Numbered from the stretch's first letter, positions 44,285-53,925 are shown. The stretch is 64,000 bases of DNA from Duganella zoogloeoides (GCF_034479515.1 NZ_CP140152.1:4092001-4156000); one strand, 5' to 3'. Made by a program: numbers and translations. The notes: generated from the letters alone by a model not told the origin.

Positions 44285-46876
44285 ATGAACAATTTCCGCT
44301 CACGATTACGGACGGCGTGCGCGCTGGCCGTGGCCGCCCTGCTGGCAGCCTGCGGCGCCGGCGATGGCGCCAACCGGCAACCGGCTGCCAAGACCGCCAG
44401 CTTCGCCGCCACCACGGTGCTGGCCGGAAACGATGCGCTGGTGCTGCCACTCGAAGTGCTGGGCAACGGTTCGCCGACCACGCCAGTGATCGCCGAAGCG
44501 CGGTTGGGCCTGGCCGCCGACAAGCTCGGCGCCGCGACACAATTGTGGTTCCAGTGCCACCGCTGCGGCTTCTACGGCGCGCCCGAATTCGAGGCCACCA
44601 CCGCCCTGCCCGTCAAGATCAAGGCCAGCATGCGCATCCTTGGCGGCGCTGGCGACGACAGCAACGCGCCGTGGATCGACGTTACCGATGCCAACATGGT
44701 GCTGGCCGATGACGAGCGCCTGCATGGCGGCATCAACGGCGGCTTCTACACTACCCGCATCACCGTGCCGCTCGACGCGGCAGCCAGGGCGCGCCTGGTG
44801 GCGCTGCCCGGCATGAACCGCATCCAGTTCCGCTTCAACGGCACCGACGGCGAATCGAACGGCTACCGCATCCTCAACCTGCAATTGCAGGACGCCAGCG
44901 CGGCGCAGGTGGACACCACCACCGTGCAGCACTTCGATCCGCTGAGCGAGCGCGGCACTGGCAACCTGGCGCAAGCCGGCATCGATGCCGGCAAAGCCTT
45001 GTGGTACGCGCATGGCAACAACGCCAAGTCGGCCATCGTCACCCGCAAGCTGCAGGCCGCGTGCGCTTCGTGCCACGCCGACAATGGCCGCGACCTGCAG
45101 TACTTCAATTATTCAAACAATGCCATCGTCCAGCGCAGCCGCTTCCACGGCCTGTCCGACATGCAGGGTGCGCAGATCGCCGCCTTCCTGCGCGCATCGC
45201 TCAAGGACGTACCCTACGTGGCCAGGGCGCGACCATGGAATCCGCCATACCAGCCCGGCCCCGGCCTCGATTGCACTACCGCTGCTTGCGCTACCGAATG
45301 GTCGGCCGGCGCCGGCCTCGATGCGGTACTGACCAATCCGGCCGATGCCGTGAAAGCGCTGTTCGGCAAGCCTTTGAACGCGCCGCTGGCCCTCACCCAG
45401 GCCGACATCGACCGCGTGATGAATCCCGACGCCACCATGAACGTGCGCGAGACCGCGATCCCGATGCAGTTCCCCGACTGGAATGCCTGGCTACCCACCA
45501 CCCATCCGCTCGACATCTGGCCCACGACTGCAGACGGCAGCGGCTTTACCAACGGCATCCAGCATCCGAACGAAGGCTGGCAAAATCCCAATGGCCGTTA
45601 CCATGACCTGATCAACTGGTTCGAGCAGCACAAGAACCCCAACGGCAACCGCGCCGATTACAGCCACCTGATCCCGGACCTGCGGGTGCAGATCAATGCC
45701 ATGATGACGTTTACCGGGTGGGACGCCTATAAATTCCTCGGCGGCGGACGCGGCAACCACATTGCCGACAACGGCCAGCAATACGGCGCCCAGCGCGGCG
45801 CGGCCTACCTGCAAACCCTGGCCAACAGCACCACCATGGCCGCCGCCAAGCCGCGCGACTTCACCACGAACGCCTTCATCGAACGCGCGGTGGCCAGCAT
45901 GTTCCACTGGAATGTGGTCAAGCAGTGGGAACTGGCGCAGGACTACCAGCTCGAAGGCAACCAGACCTGGTTTATCGGCGACAAGGATAAAACCACCGGC
46001 CAGTGGAAGGGTCGCGGCGAGGCGCACGGCTGGCCGTTCCAGACCGTCAGCCTGTTCTTCCTGGCGCCGCACATGGTGTACCAGGAGGACAAGAACGCAG
46101 CGGGCAAGATCACGCGCGAATGGTATACGGCATGGGAGGCGGACAACATCGTCGGCTCCTACTACCGCAGCAACCAGTGGTACCAGTTGCAGATGACGGT
46201 CAATCCCGGGGGCCAGAGCGGCTGGGTGAACTACCCGATGGACTGGCCGTACCTGACCGCGTTCGACGAATACATCGGCGACCTCGTGGGCTCCGGCACA
46301 CCGGCGGCGCGCGCACTGCAAAACAGCCACAACGTCCGCCTGCTGCAAGGACGCATCAAGGGCGCGCAATACGTCAACAACGCTATCCCGATCTGGGACC
46401 CGAACGGCCCCACCGGCTACGACAACGCCGCCCGCTACGGCCGCGCCCAGATCGTCAAGCACCTGGCCACCGCCAACTTCCTCGACAAGGCCACGCGCGA
46501 AGGCGTACAACCCTCGCGCTACCGCTTCCTCGACGAACTGCAGCCGGGCCTCTACCTGAAAACCGTGAACGGTGCGATCGGCCAGTTCAACGCGCTGTAT
46601 ACCCACCAGCCAGCAAGCGCCTGGCGCCGCTGCGACCCGGCCAACACCGAACTGGGCGAACCGGAAAACGTCGCCGGCTTCCGCTACTGCCTCGACCAGG
46701 CCAGGGCGCCGCTGGGCCAGTATCCGGACGGCGGCTACTACATGATCACCAACAACCTAGGCCAGGTGACCACCGAGCAGACCGAACAATACGGACTGTG
46801 GAAGGCAACGCAGATGGGGGCGGAGCCGGCGCGGTTGAAGGTGTGGCGGGATTGGACTGAGGCGGTTTGGCCGTGA
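44285..46876 (+). CDS. Secreted c-type-cytochrome-like lipoprotein of unknown function
   Basis: This is an 863-residue predicted lipoprotein. The lipobox is LLAACG (Cys about 21). Two features stand out: a Cys-pair CHRCG near residue 92, and one heme-binding CASCH (CxxCH) near 262 in a cytochrome c-like segment with DNGRDLQYF. The remaining about 550 residues, rich in Trp/Asn/Gly (for example WPTTADGSGFTNGIQHPNEG), have no domain I recognise; one heme per 863 residues is low. It could be an outer-surface redox enzyme. It stands alone, divergent from the DUF3334 gene, and ends in a strong terminator. Confidence 0.78.
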   Translation: MNNFRSRLRTACALAVAALLAACGAGDGANRQPAAKTASFAATTVLAGNDALVLPLEVLGNGSPTTPVIAEARLGLAADKLGAATQLWFQCHRCGFYGAPEFEATTALPVKIKASMRILGGAGDDSNAPWIDVTDANMVLADDERLHGGINGGFYTTRITVPLDAAARARLVALPGMNRIQFRFNGTDGESNGYRILNLQLQDASAAQVDTTTVQHFDPLSERGTGNLAQAGIDAGKALWYAHGNNAKSAIVTRKLQAACASCHADNGRDLQYFNYSNNAIVQRSRFHGLSDMQGAQIAAFLRASLKDVPYVARARPWNPPYQPGPGLDCTTAACATEWSAGAGLDAVLTNPADAVKALFGKPLNAPLALTQADIDRVMNPDATMNVRETAIPMQFPDWNAWLPTTHPLDIWPTTADGSGFTNGIQHPNEGWQNPNGRYHDLINWFEQHKNPNGNRADYSHLIPDLRVQINAMMTFTGWDAYKFLGGGRGNHIADNGQQYGAQRGAAYLQTLANSTTMAAAKPRDFTTNAFIERAVASMFHWNVVKQWELAQDYQLEGNQTWFIGDKDKTTGQWKGRGEAHGWPFQTVSLFFLAPHMVYQEDKNAAGKITREWYTAWEADNIVGSYYRSNQWYQLQMTVNPGGQSGWVNYPMDWPYLTAFDEYIGDLVGSGTPAARALQNSHNVRLLQGRIKGAQYVNNAIPIWDPNGPTGYDNAARYGRAQIVKHLATANFLDKATREGVQPSRYRFLDELQPGLYLKTVNGAIGQFNALYTHQPASAWRRCDPANTELGEPENVAGFRYCLDQARAPLGQYPDGGYYMITNNLGQVTTEQTEQYGLWKATQMGAEPARLKVWRDWTEAVWP

Positions 46877-46883
46877 GGTAAGC

Positions 46884-46922
46884 AAACTTCGGGGGAATAG
46901 TTACGCCCCCGAAGTTTTTTTT
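46884..46922 (+). terminator. Terminator of the cytochrome-like lipoprotein gene
   Basis: AACTTCGGGGG (46885-46895) pairs with CCCCCGAAGTT (46906-46916) around a 10-nt loop and runs into eight T. It starts 8 bp after the stop codon. Confidence 0.92.
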
Positions 46923-46936
46923 GGGGGCGGTAAACG

Positions 46937-46965
46937 AAAAAGGCCACGTTTCTCAACGTGGCCTT
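46937..46965 (-). terminator. Terminator of the tRNA-Asn 3-2 unit
   Basis: On the minus strand AAGGCCACGTT pairs with AACGTGGCCTT (11 bp, 4-nt loop) and is followed by TTTTT. It lies 10 nt after the CCA end of tRNA-Asn copy 2. Confidence 0.92.
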
Positions 46966-46974
46966 CTTGTATTC

Positions 46975-47050
46975 TGGCTCCCCGACCTGGACTCGAACCA
47001 GGGACCTGCGGATTAACAGTCCGTCGCTCTACCAACTGAGCTATCAGGGA
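46975..47050 (-). tRNA. tRNA-Asn (GTT), copy 2
   Basis: This 76-nt tRNA is identical in sequence to copy 1, with an encoded CCA and anticodon GTT. It is the second gene of a tandem transcribed from copy 3. The 12-base GTATTCTGGCTC at its 3' end continues the identity with copy 1 past the tRNA, giving an 82-bp direct repeat. Confidence 0.97.
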
Positions 47051-47135
47051 ATTGTGTCGCTTGGTACTACCCGATGCATGCTGCGAGCTCTGCATTCATC
47101 GGTTCACACAGCACCGCGGCGCTGTGTTGAAATTC

Positions 47136-47211
47136 TGGCTCCCCGACCTGGACTCGAACCAGGGACCTGCGGATTAACAGTCCGTCGCTCTACCAACTGA
47201 GCTATCAGGGA
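47136..47211 (-). tRNA. tRNA-Asn (GTT), copy 3
   Basis: This is the first gene of the tandem and is identical in sequence to the other two. Its upstream flank GCCTCTTTTCCCTGA matches that of copy 1, whereas copy 2 differs there. An 85-bp spacer separates it from copy 2. Confidence 0.97.
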
Positions 47212-47222
47212 AAAGAGGCAAC

Positions 47223-47251
47223 ATTTTATACTGTTTGCCTTGCACTTTCAA
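47223..47251 (-). promoter_or_regulatory. Promoter of the tRNA-Asn tandem
   Basis: On the minus strand TTGAAA (47246-47251) and TAAAAT (47223-47228) are 17 bp apart, the -10 ending 11 nt before the tRNA. The 14-bp palindrome GAAAGAATTCTTTC lies just upstream. Confidence 0.75.
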
Positions 47252-47335
47252 GAAAGAATTCTTTCAGTGCAATTCTTAACGGTACGTCTTGTTGCCATCT
47301 CGAATCACGTTACCGCGATCCGAAGAAGCAAGATT

Positions 47336-48538
47336 TTAGAGTACTTTGGCGATGGCGTCAATAACGGTATCGATGTTGCGCGAGTTCAGTGCTGCCACGC
47401 AGATACGGCCCGTGTCCACGGCGTAAATCGATTGCTCGCGCAGCTTGCCGACCTGCTCCTTGGTCAGGCCCGAGTACGAGAACATGCCCACCTGGTCGCG
47501 CACGAAGTCGAAATCGTGCGACGGCGCCTTGGCTTTCAGCTTGGCGACAAACGCTTCGCGCATTTCCTTGATGCGTACGCGCATGCCGGCCAGCTCGTCT
47601 TCCCACAACTGGCGCAGTTCCGGCGTGGTCAGCACGGTGGCGACGACCTTGCCGCCATGGACCGGCGGGTTCGAGTAGTTGGTGCGCACCACGCGTTTAA
47701 CTTGCGACATCAGGCGCGCAGCTTCTTCGCCGCTGGCGGCCACCACGCTCAGGGCGCCCACGCGCTCGCCGTACAGCGAGAACGACTTCGAGAACGAGTT
47801 CGAGACCAGCAGCGGGCCGCCGGCGTCGGCAAAGCGGCGCACGACGGCGCCGTCTTCTGCGATGCCCGCGCCAAAGCCCTGGTAGGCCATGTCGAGGAAC
47901 GGCACCAGGCCGCCGGTGGTCACGGCTGCAATCACTTCATCCCACTGGGCGGATGTCAGGTCGGCGCCGGTCGGGTTGTGGCAGCACGCGTGCAGCAGCA
48001 CGATCGAGCCGGCAGGCATGGCCTTGATGTCGGCGATCATGCCGGCGAAGTTGACGCCGTGGGTGCCTGGGTCGTAGTAGCTGTAGTTGTTGACGGTGAA
48101 GCCGGCGCTTTCGAACAGCGCGCGGTGGTTTTCCCAGCTTGGGTCACTGATGTAGACCTGGGCATCGGGCGCGAAGCGCTTGAGGAAGTCGGCGCCGATT
48201 TTCAGGGCGCCGGTGCCGCCGATGGCTTGCACGGTAATCGCGCGCTTCTCTTGAATTACCGCGCTGTCGGCGCCAAATACCAGCTCTTGCACCGCCTTGT
48301 CGTAGGCAGCCAGGCCTTCGATGGGCAGGTAGGTGCGCGGCGCCGGCGCGGCGATCAGGATTTCCTCGGCCTTCTGTACGCAAGCCAACAGCGGCACCTT
48401 GCCATTGTCGTCATAGTAGACACCGACGCCAAGGTTGATCTTGGCCGGGTTCTGGTCGGCGTTGAAGGCTTCGGTGATACCCAGGATCGGGTCGCGTGGG
48501 GCCATGTCGATGGCGCTGAACAAGCTAGGATTCGTCAT
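47336..48538 (-). CDS. tyrB: Aspartate/aromatic-amino-acid aminotransferase
   Basis: This is a 400-residue class Ia (AAT I) aminotransferase. It has an N-terminal SLFSAIDMAPRDPILGITEAF opening and KINLGVGVYYDDNG. The PLP-Lys is in SNSFSKSFSLYGERVGAL and the substrate-binding Arg in a C-terminal GRICVAALNS segment. It transaminates aspartate or aromatic amino acids with 2-oxoglutarate. TyrB and AspC cannot be told apart reliably by sequence inspection, so the symbol is provisional. It lies divergent from uvrB across 116 bp and has no operon partner. Confidence 0.92.
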   Translation of the reverse strand: MTNPSLFSAIDMAPRDPILGITEAFNADQNPAKINLGVGVYYDDNGKVPLLACVQKAEEILIAAPAPRTYLPIEGLAAYDKAVQELVFGADSAVIQEKRAITVQAIGGTGALKIGADFLKRFAPDAQVYISDPSWENHRALFESAGFTVNNYSYYDPGTHGVNFAGMIADIKAMPAGSIVLLHACCHNPTGADLTSAQWDEVIAAVTTGGLVPFLDMAYQGFGAGIAEDGAVVRRFADAGGPLLVSNSFSKSFSLYGERVGALSVVAASGEEAARLMSQVKRVVRTNYSNPPVHGGKVVATVLTTPELRQLWEDELAGMRVRIKEMREAFVAKLKAKAPSHDFDFVRDQVGMFSYSGLTKEQVGKLREQSIYAVDTGRICVAALNSRNIDTVIDAIAKVL

Positions 48539-48654
48539 GATAAGATTGGATTCGATTTGAGCGGTTCGCAGTGGAAAATTTTGACAGCGCCCCTTACTAG
48601 TATCCGAAAATTAGGCCGCTGGCAGGCCGTCATTCTAACAAAGGTCTGATCAAG

Positions 48655-50730
48655 ATGGCTGAATTACCCGTAATAGACACTTCTGCGGCAACCGTGGTCA
48701 CCTTCCCCGACTCGCCCTACAAGCTGCACCAGCCGTTCCCGCCGGCCGGCGATCAGCCCACAGCGATCGACCAGCTGTGCGAGGGCATCAACGACGGCCT
48801 GTTCTTCCAGACCCTGCTCGGCGTGACCGGTTCCGGCAAAACCTACACCATGGCCAACGTGATTGCGCGCCAGGGCCGCCCTGCCATCGTCTTCGCACCC
48901 AACAAGACCCTGGCCGCGCAGCTGTACTCGGAGTTCAAGGAATTCTTCCCCGAGAACGCGGTCGAATACTTCGTCTCGTACTACGATTACTACCAGCCCG
49001 AAGCCTACGTGCCGCAGCGCGACCTGTTCATCGAAAAGGACTCGTCGATCAACGAGCATATCGAGCAGATGCGCCTGTCGTGCACCAAGTCGCTGATGGA
49101 GCGGCGCGACGTGGTGATCGTGGCCACCGTCTCGGCCATCTACGGTATCGGTAACCCCAACGAATACCACCAGATGATCCTGACGCTGCGCGCAAAAGAC
49201 CGCGTCTCGCAGCGCGACATCATCGCGCGCCTGATCCAGATGCAGTACACGCGCAACGAAGTCGATTTCGGCCGCGGCACCTTCCGCGTGCGCGGCGACA
49301 CGCTCGACATCTTCCCGGCCGAGAATGCCGACCTGGCCGTGCGCCTCGACCTGTTCGACGACCAGCTCGAATCGATCCAGCTGTTCGATCCGCTCACGGG
49401 CCGCGTAAAACAGAAGATCCCGCGCTTTACCGTCTATCCCGGCTCGCACTACGTCACGCCACGGTCGACCGTGCTGCGCGCGGTGGAGTCGATCAAGCTC
49501 GAATTGCGCGACCGCCTCGAATTCTTCCGCAACGAAAGCAAGCTCATTGAAGAGCAGCGCCTCGAGCAGCGCACCCGGTTCGATCTCGAAATGATGCAGG
49601 AAATCGGTTTTACCAAGGGCATCGAGAACTACTCGCGCCACCTGAGCGGCGCCATGCCGGGCGACCCGCCCCCTACCCTGGTCGATTACCTGCCCAAGGA
49701 CGCGCTGATGTTCATGGACGAGTCGCACGTGCTGATCGGCCAGTTGAGCGCCATGTACAACGGCGACCGTTCGCGCAAGACCAACCTGGTGGACTACGGT
49801 TTCCGCCTGCCGTCCGCGCTCGACAACCGGCCATTGAAGTTCGAGGAATTCGAGCAGAAGATGCGCCAGACCGTGTTCGTCTCGGCCACCCCGGCCGAGT
49901 ACGAAAAGACCCACGCCGACCAGGTGGTGGAACAGGTGGTGCGCCCCACCGGCCTGGTGGACCCGTTGATCATCGTGCGCCCGGCCAGCTCGCAGGTCGA
50001 TGACCTGATGTCCGAGATCACCGACCGCGTGGCCAAGAACGAGCGGGTGCTGGTCACCACACTGACCAAGCGCATGTCCGAGCAGCTGACCGAGTACCTG
50101 AGCGACCATGGCATCAAGGTGCGCTACCTGCACAGCGATATCGAGACGGTGGAACGCGTGGAACTGCTGCGCGACCTGCGCCTGGGCACCTTCGACGTGC
50201 TGGTCGGGATCAACCTGCTGCGCGAGGGCCTGGACTTGCCCGAGGTGTCGCTGGTGGCGATCCTCGACGCCGACAAAGAGGGCTTCCTGCGCTCCGAGCG
50301 CTCGCTGATCCAGACCATCGGCCGCGCCGCCCGTAACCTCAACGGCGTGGCGCTGCTGTACGCCGACCGCATGACCGATTCGATGGAGCGCGCCATCGGC
50401 GAAACCGAACGCCGGCGCGCCAAGCAGATCGCCTTCAACACCGCCAACGGCATCGTGCCGCGCGGCGTGCAGAAGAAGATCAAGGACATGATCGACGGCG
50501 TGTTCAGCCCTTCGGAGGCGAAGGAAGAACTGGCGGTGGCGCAGGAATCTGCCAAGTACGAATCGATGAGCGAAAAACAGATCGCCAAGGAGATCAAGCG
50601 CCTCGAAAAAGCCATGGTCGATCACGCCAAGAACCTCGAATTCGAAAAAGCCGCGCAAGTGCGCGACCAGCTGCATGGACTCAAGAAGCAGCTGTTCGGC
50701 GCCCCGGGCGCGGATACGCTGCCGTCATAA
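48655..50730 (+). CDS. uvrB: UvrABC excinuclease subunit B
   Basis: This is a 691-residue UvrB. Walker A is [11 protein letters not shown] near residues 56-66, and the beta-hairpin region [12 protein letters not shown] is near 108-119. DESHVLIGQ supplies Walker B, with helicase motifs [16 protein letters not shown] and QTIGRAARN. The UVR domain at the C-terminus (about 645-680, [20 protein letters not shown]) binds UvrC. It loads onto damaged DNA with UvrA and positions UvrC. It is of full family length. No CTGT-N8-ACAG LexA box is seen in the 116-bp promoter gap, unlike E. coli uvrB. Confidence 0.99.
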   Translation: MAELPVIDTSAATVVTFPDSPYKLHQPFPPAGDQPTAIDQLCEGINDGLFFQTLLGVTGSGKTYTMANVIARQGRPAIVFAPNKTLAAQLYSEFKEFFPENAVEYFVSYYDYYQPEAYVPQRDLFIEKDSSINEHIEQMRLSCTKSLMERRDVVIVATVSAIYGIGNPNEYHQMILTLRAKDRVSQRDIIARLIQMQYTRNEVDFGRGTFRVRGDTLDIFPAENADLAVRLDLFDDQLESIQLFDPLTGRVKQKIPRFTVYPGSHYVTPRSTVLRAVESIKLELRDRLEFFRNESKLIEEQRLEQRTRFDLEMMQEIGFTKGIENYSRHLSGAMPGDPPPTLVDYLPKDALMFMDESHVLIGQLSAMYNGDRSRKTNLVDYGFRLPSALDNRPLKFEEFEQKMRQTVFVSATPAEYEKTHADQVVEQVVRPTGLVDPLIIVRPASSQVDDLMSEITDRVAKNERVLVTTLTKRMSEQLTEYLSDHGIKVRYLHSDIETVERVELLRDLRLGTFDVLVGINLLREGLDLPEVSLVAILDADKEGFLRSERSLIQTIGRAARNLNGVALLYADRMTDSMERAIGETERRRAKQIAFNTANGIVPRGVQKKIKDMIDGVFSPSEAKEELAVAQESAKYESMSEKQIAKEIKRLEKAMVDHAKNLEFEKAAQVRDQLHGLKKQLFGAPGADTLPS

Positions 50731-50740
50731 AGGTTACACA

Positions 50741-51760
50741 ATGAATCCAATTCTGAGTAGTGGCCCGCTGGGCATGCCCTGGGCCACCATGGACCCGTTT
50801 TTATTCTGCGTCCACCATGTCGACGGCTACCCGCAAGGTAACGGTCAGTATGGCCCGGCCACGCCGCTTTCCGGCCGCAACATCGGCCAGGATTTCGCCA
50901 ATGTCGACGGCTGGAATATGTACCACGGCCAGCAGATACCGGGCTTCCCCGGCCACCCGCATCGCGGTTTCGAAACCGTGACTATCGTGCGGCGGGGCCT
51001 GATCGACCATGCCGATTCGCTGGGCGCCGCGGCGCGCTTCGGCGCCGGCGACGTGCAGTGGCTGACGGCCGGTCGCGGCATCGTCCATTCCGAGATGTTC
51101 CCTCTGTTGAAAACCGATGCCGACAACCCGCTCGAGCTGTTCCAGATCTGGCTCAACCTGCCCGCGCGCAGCAAGATGGTCGAACCGCATTTCACCATGC
51201 TGTGGTCCGAAGACGTGCCACGCCAGGTGGTGGCCGATGCTTCCGGCGCGCGCACCGACGTGCTGTGCGTCGCCGGCCAGTTGGCGGAATTAAAACCGCT
51301 GGCGCCCCCACCCGATTCGTGGGCAGCCGCCGACGACAGCGACGTGGCGATCTGGGTGATCACGATGGAACCGGGCGCCGAGTGGACCCTGCCGCCAACG
51401 CGCGGTGCGCAGACCAGGCGCGCGCTGTACTACTTTGACGGCGACGGCGCCACCATCGGCGGCCAGTCGATCGCAGCGCGCAGCGCCAACGACCTGCGCA
51501 CCGACGCCCCGCTGCTGTTGAAGAACGGCGCCAAACCCGCGCAGTTCCTGGTCCTGCAAGGCCGCCCGATCGGTGAGCGCGTGGTGCAGGCCGGCCCGTT
51601 CGTGATGAACAGCGAACAGGAAATTCGCCAGGCCCACGCCGACTACCAGCAGACCGGTTTCGGCGGCTGGCCGTGGCCCGACATGGCGCCCGTCCATGGC
51701 GACGATCCTACCCGCTTTGCGCGTCACGTCGGTGGCCGGGTGGAGCGCCGGGAAGGCTGA
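50741..51760 (+). CDS. Pirin-family protein
   Basis: This is a 339-residue pirin-type bicupin. The N-terminal cupin holds HPHRGFETVTIVRRGLIDHADSLG (about 65-90) and DVQWLTAGRGIVHSEMFP (about 107-125), with metal-binding His residues (HPHRG, HSE). A C-terminal half includes EWTLPP and VLQGRPIGERVVQAGPFVMNSEQEI. Members act as quercetinases or redox sensors, and substrate cannot be predicted here. It follows uvrB by 10 bp but probably has a separate role. It ends 6 bp before the long inverted-repeat element. Confidence 0.93.
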   Translation: MNPILSSGPLGMPWATMDPFLFCVHHVDGYPQGNGQYGPATPLSGRNIGQDFANVDGWNMYHGQQIPGFPGHPHRGFETVTIVRRGLIDHADSLGAAARFGAGDVQWLTAGRGIVHSEMFPLLKTDADNPLELFQIWLNLPARSKMVEPHFTMLWSEDVPRQVVADASGARTDVLCVAGQLAELKPLAPPPDSWAAADDSDVAIWVITMEPGAEWTLPPTRGAQTRRALYYFDGDGATIGGQSIAARSANDLRTDAPLLLKNGAKPAQFLVLQGRPIGERVVQAGPFVMNSEQEIRQAHADYQQTGFGGWPWPDMAPVHGDDPTRFARHVGGRVERREG

Positions 51761-51765
51761 CTCTG

Positions 51766-51886
51766 TAGGGAACTCGAAAAACCTACTGCGCGGCCCGCTA
51801 CCGCTCCGTTGCTCAGCGTACCTCGGTACGCCTGCGCTACTCGCGACGATAACGAACCGCTCGCTACGGTTTTTCGAGGTTCCCTA
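51766..51886. repeat. 121-bp inverted-repeat element between convergent genes
   Basis: TAGGGAACTCGAAAAACC (51766-51783) is matched by its inverse with one inserted base at 51868-51886. The middle, rich in CGCTACC/GCTACGG motifs, folds further, for example GCGTAC-CTCG-GTACGC. It fills the gap between the pirin and hydrolase genes and includes the hydrolase stop codon. It looks like a MITE- or REP-type element and could act as a bidirectional terminator. Confidence 0.7.
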
Positions 51887-52957
51887 TAGTCCCTGCACGA
51901 AGTTGGCGACCGCATCGAGCAACTGCGGCGCCACCGGCAGCTCATTGCTGCCGTACGACTTGACCTGCAAGGCCTGGTCGTCGCCGACGATTTTCAACAG
52001 GTGGTTCATGCCCTCGACGATCACCACCTTGGCGGCCGGCTGGGCCTTGGCCAGCGCTTCGGCATCGGCCACCTTCACCTGGATGTCGGACGTGCCCTGC
52101 ACGATCAGCACCGGCATGGTCAAGGCGGCGATGGCGTCGCGCGGCTCGTGGCGCAGCGACGAAATCAGGTAAGGCTGCACCGACGGCCGGTACAACATCA
52201 TCAGCTCAGGCGGCACCGCGTCCGCCAGCTTGCCCTCCTTGAGCGACGCCACGATGCGGGTGTGCTGCGCAAACTGTTCGGGCGCCAGGTGGGGTTTCAA
52301 TTGCTCGTCGAGCACTTCATCGAGACCACGCCCTATGCCAGCAATCTCCACGCACCCATCGGCCGCGCCGCGCCGGCAGGCGCCTGCTGCGATCAGCGCG
52401 CCCTCGCTGTGCCCGGCCACCACCACCCTGGAGAAGCGCGGATCGGTTTTCAACTGGCGGATCCACGCTACCGCGTCGTTGACAAAATCGTCGAAGCGCA
52501 GATCAGCCTCGCTCCACTGCGGCGAGACGCTCGCTGCAATCAGCCGCTTGTCGTACCGCACCGAGGCAATGCCACGCGCCGCCAGCCCTTCGGCCACCAT
52601 CTTCAAGCTGTCATTGGCGCCGGGCAGCGCGATGCTGTTGCCGTTGCGGTCGGTGGGGCCGGAGCCGGCGAGCAGCAGCACGACCGGAACCTTGCCGCTC
52701 TCCCCCGCCTTGGGCGCCAATTCCGTACCGCGCAGGGTGCCGCCACCGACATCGAGCGTCACTTCACGCGCCGCAAAGGGTAACGCAGGTGCGACCGGTA
52801 TGACGGGCGCGGCGGGCGTGGCCCGTGTAAGGGCTGGCGCGGGCACGGCCGGCACAGTGGGTACAGCGGGCGCGGCGGATACAGTCGGCGCAGCGTGTAC
52901 CGCAGCATTGGCCATCGAGCAGAACAGCAGCGTGCACAAAGGCAGCGTAATACGCAT
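51884..52957 (-). CDS. Exported alpha/beta hydrolase
   Basis: This is a 357-residue protein with a signal peptide (MRITLPLCTLLFCSMANAAV). A Pro/Ala/Val repeat linker (VPTVPAVPAPALTRATPAAP, about 28-60) precedes an alpha/beta-hydrolase domain (about 65-355). Motifs are LLLAGSGPTDRNGN as oxyanion region, nucleophile Ser in VVVAGHSEGALIA (GHSEG), and VLIVQGTSDIQV near the acid. A His (about 319, GMNHLL) completes the triad. It resembles periplasmic esterases. The start at ATG 52957 has AAGGAG 7 nt upstream. A neighbouring repeat overlaps its stop codon. Confidence 0.87.
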   Translation of the reverse strand: MRITLPLCTLLFCSMANAAVHAAPTVSAAPAVPTVPAVPAPALTRATPAAPVIPVAPALPFAAREVTLDVGGGTLRGTELAPKAGESGKVPVVLLLAGSGPTDRNGNSIALPGANDSLKMVAEGLAARGIASVRYDKRLIAASVSPQWSEADLRFDDFVNDAVAWIRQLKTDPRFSRVVVAGHSEGALIAAGACRRGAADGCVEIAGIGRGLDEVLDEQLKPHLAPEQFAQHTRIVASLKEGKLADAVPPELMMLYRPSVQPYLISSLRHEPRDAIAALTMPVLIVQGTSDIQVKVADAEALAKAQPAAKVVIVEGMNHLLKIVGDDQALQVKSYGSNELPVAPQLLDAVANFVQGL

Positions 52958-52990
52958 CAACGGACTCCTTGAAAGGGATGGAAAGGCGGC

Positions 52991-53647
52991 TCAGCTGGAT
53001 TCAAGCGTACCCGCTTTTTCCAGCCGCTTGTAGCACGCCAGCGAATAGAGCGCCGCAACCGGCGCCCACCAGAACATCAGCAACAGCACCAGCCAACCCG
53101 GCGCGCCAGCCAGCACGCCGACCAGGCCCAGCACACCGCTGGCAACCATCAGCCTGGCACCGAGGCGATGAGTCGCATACCACACGCGGTCGCTGCTCAG
53201 GGTCCAGGGCGTGCGGATGCCGAGGCAGAAATTCTTGCGCACCTTGCCCAGCGGGTTGCCGACCAGGATCAGCACGATACACATCCCGGCTGGCACCGCG
53301 CCGTCCATCGGCACCTGGCCGCCGGTGGCGGCAATCAGCACCAGCAGGTGGACATACGCCAGCAGCACCACGACCACGCCGGTCGAATACAGCCAGGTGG
53401 ACTCGAACGCGGTGACGCCGTAGCGGCGCGGTGACAGCCATGGCAGCGCCAGCCCGAGCAGTGCGACCAGCGTCATCAAGCCGGGACCCAGCAGCCACAG
53501 CATGGCGCGCGGGCCATGGCCATCGACTTCGCCGGCGGCATTCCAGTGCAACGGTATGTGCTCGGGCAACGCCGGGAAGTAATGCCAGGTGACGGCGCTG
53601 ACCAGGACGATCAATACGAGGCAGATGGTAATGAAGCGGGTTTTCAT
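52991..53647 (-). CDS. SdpI-family membrane protein
   Basis: This is a 218-residue polytopic protein with about six membrane segments. The DUF1648 block (HIPLHWNAAGEVDGHGPRAM, about 29-48) is followed by the SdpI-like NPLGKVRKNFCLGIRTPWTL (about 130-149). In Bacillus, SdpI is the immunity protein against the SdpC toxin and sequesters its repressor SdpR. Here the start overlaps the stop of an SdpR-like ArsR gene by 4 bp, the same sdpR-sdpI architecture. No SdpC-like toxin gene is seen, so the signal is unknown. Confidence 0.88.
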   Translation of the reverse strand: MKTRFITICLVLIVLVSAVTWHYFPALPEHIPLHWNAAGEVDGHGPRAMLWLLGPGLMTLVALLGLALPWLSPRRYGVTAFESTWLYSTGVVVVLLAYVHLLVLIAATGGQVPMDGAVPAGMCIVLILVGNPLGKVRKNFCLGIRTPWTLSSDRVWYATHRLGARLMVASGVLGLVGVLAGAPGWLVLLLMFWWAPVAALYSLACYKRLEKAGTLESS

Positions 53648-53925
53648 TTTTTCCTCCCGGTGGGTTCGGTCAGGTCCATCATCCACGCGACGACGTCCTG
53701 CAGTACGGTGGTATTGAGGCTGTACCAGATGGTCTGCCCTTCGCGCCGGCGCGCGATCAGGTCGGCCTCCACCAGTACCGCGAAGTGGTGCGACATGGTC
53801 GGCTTGCTCGTGTCGAAACGCTCGGCCAGGTCGCCGGCCGTCATCTCGCCATCGCGCAGCAGCCGCAGGATCTCGCGCCGCGCAGGATCGGCAATCGCCT
53901 TGAACGCGCTATTGGTGGCACTCAT
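53644..53925 (-). CDS. SdpR-like ArsR-family autorepressor
   Basis: This is a 93-residue winged-helix protein. SAFKAIADPARREILRLLRD is followed by DLAERFDTSKPTMSHHFAVL (recognition helix) and ADLIARRREGQTIWYSL (wing). It lacks metal-binding Cys. It is typical of SdpR, which represses its own operon until its membrane partner SdpI sequesters it. Overlapping perfect palindromes upstream (53938-53959) are its likely operator. Confidence 0.92.
   Translation of the reverse strand: MSATNSAFKAIADPARREILRLLRDGEMTAGDLAERFDTSKPTMSHHFAVLVEADLIARRREGQTIWYSLNTTVLQDVVAWMMDLTEPTGRKK

Noticed and set aside
48539..48654. LexA box for uvrB
   Set aside because: No CTGT-N8-ACAG or close variant was found in the 116-bp gap, so SOS control of uvrB is not supported here.
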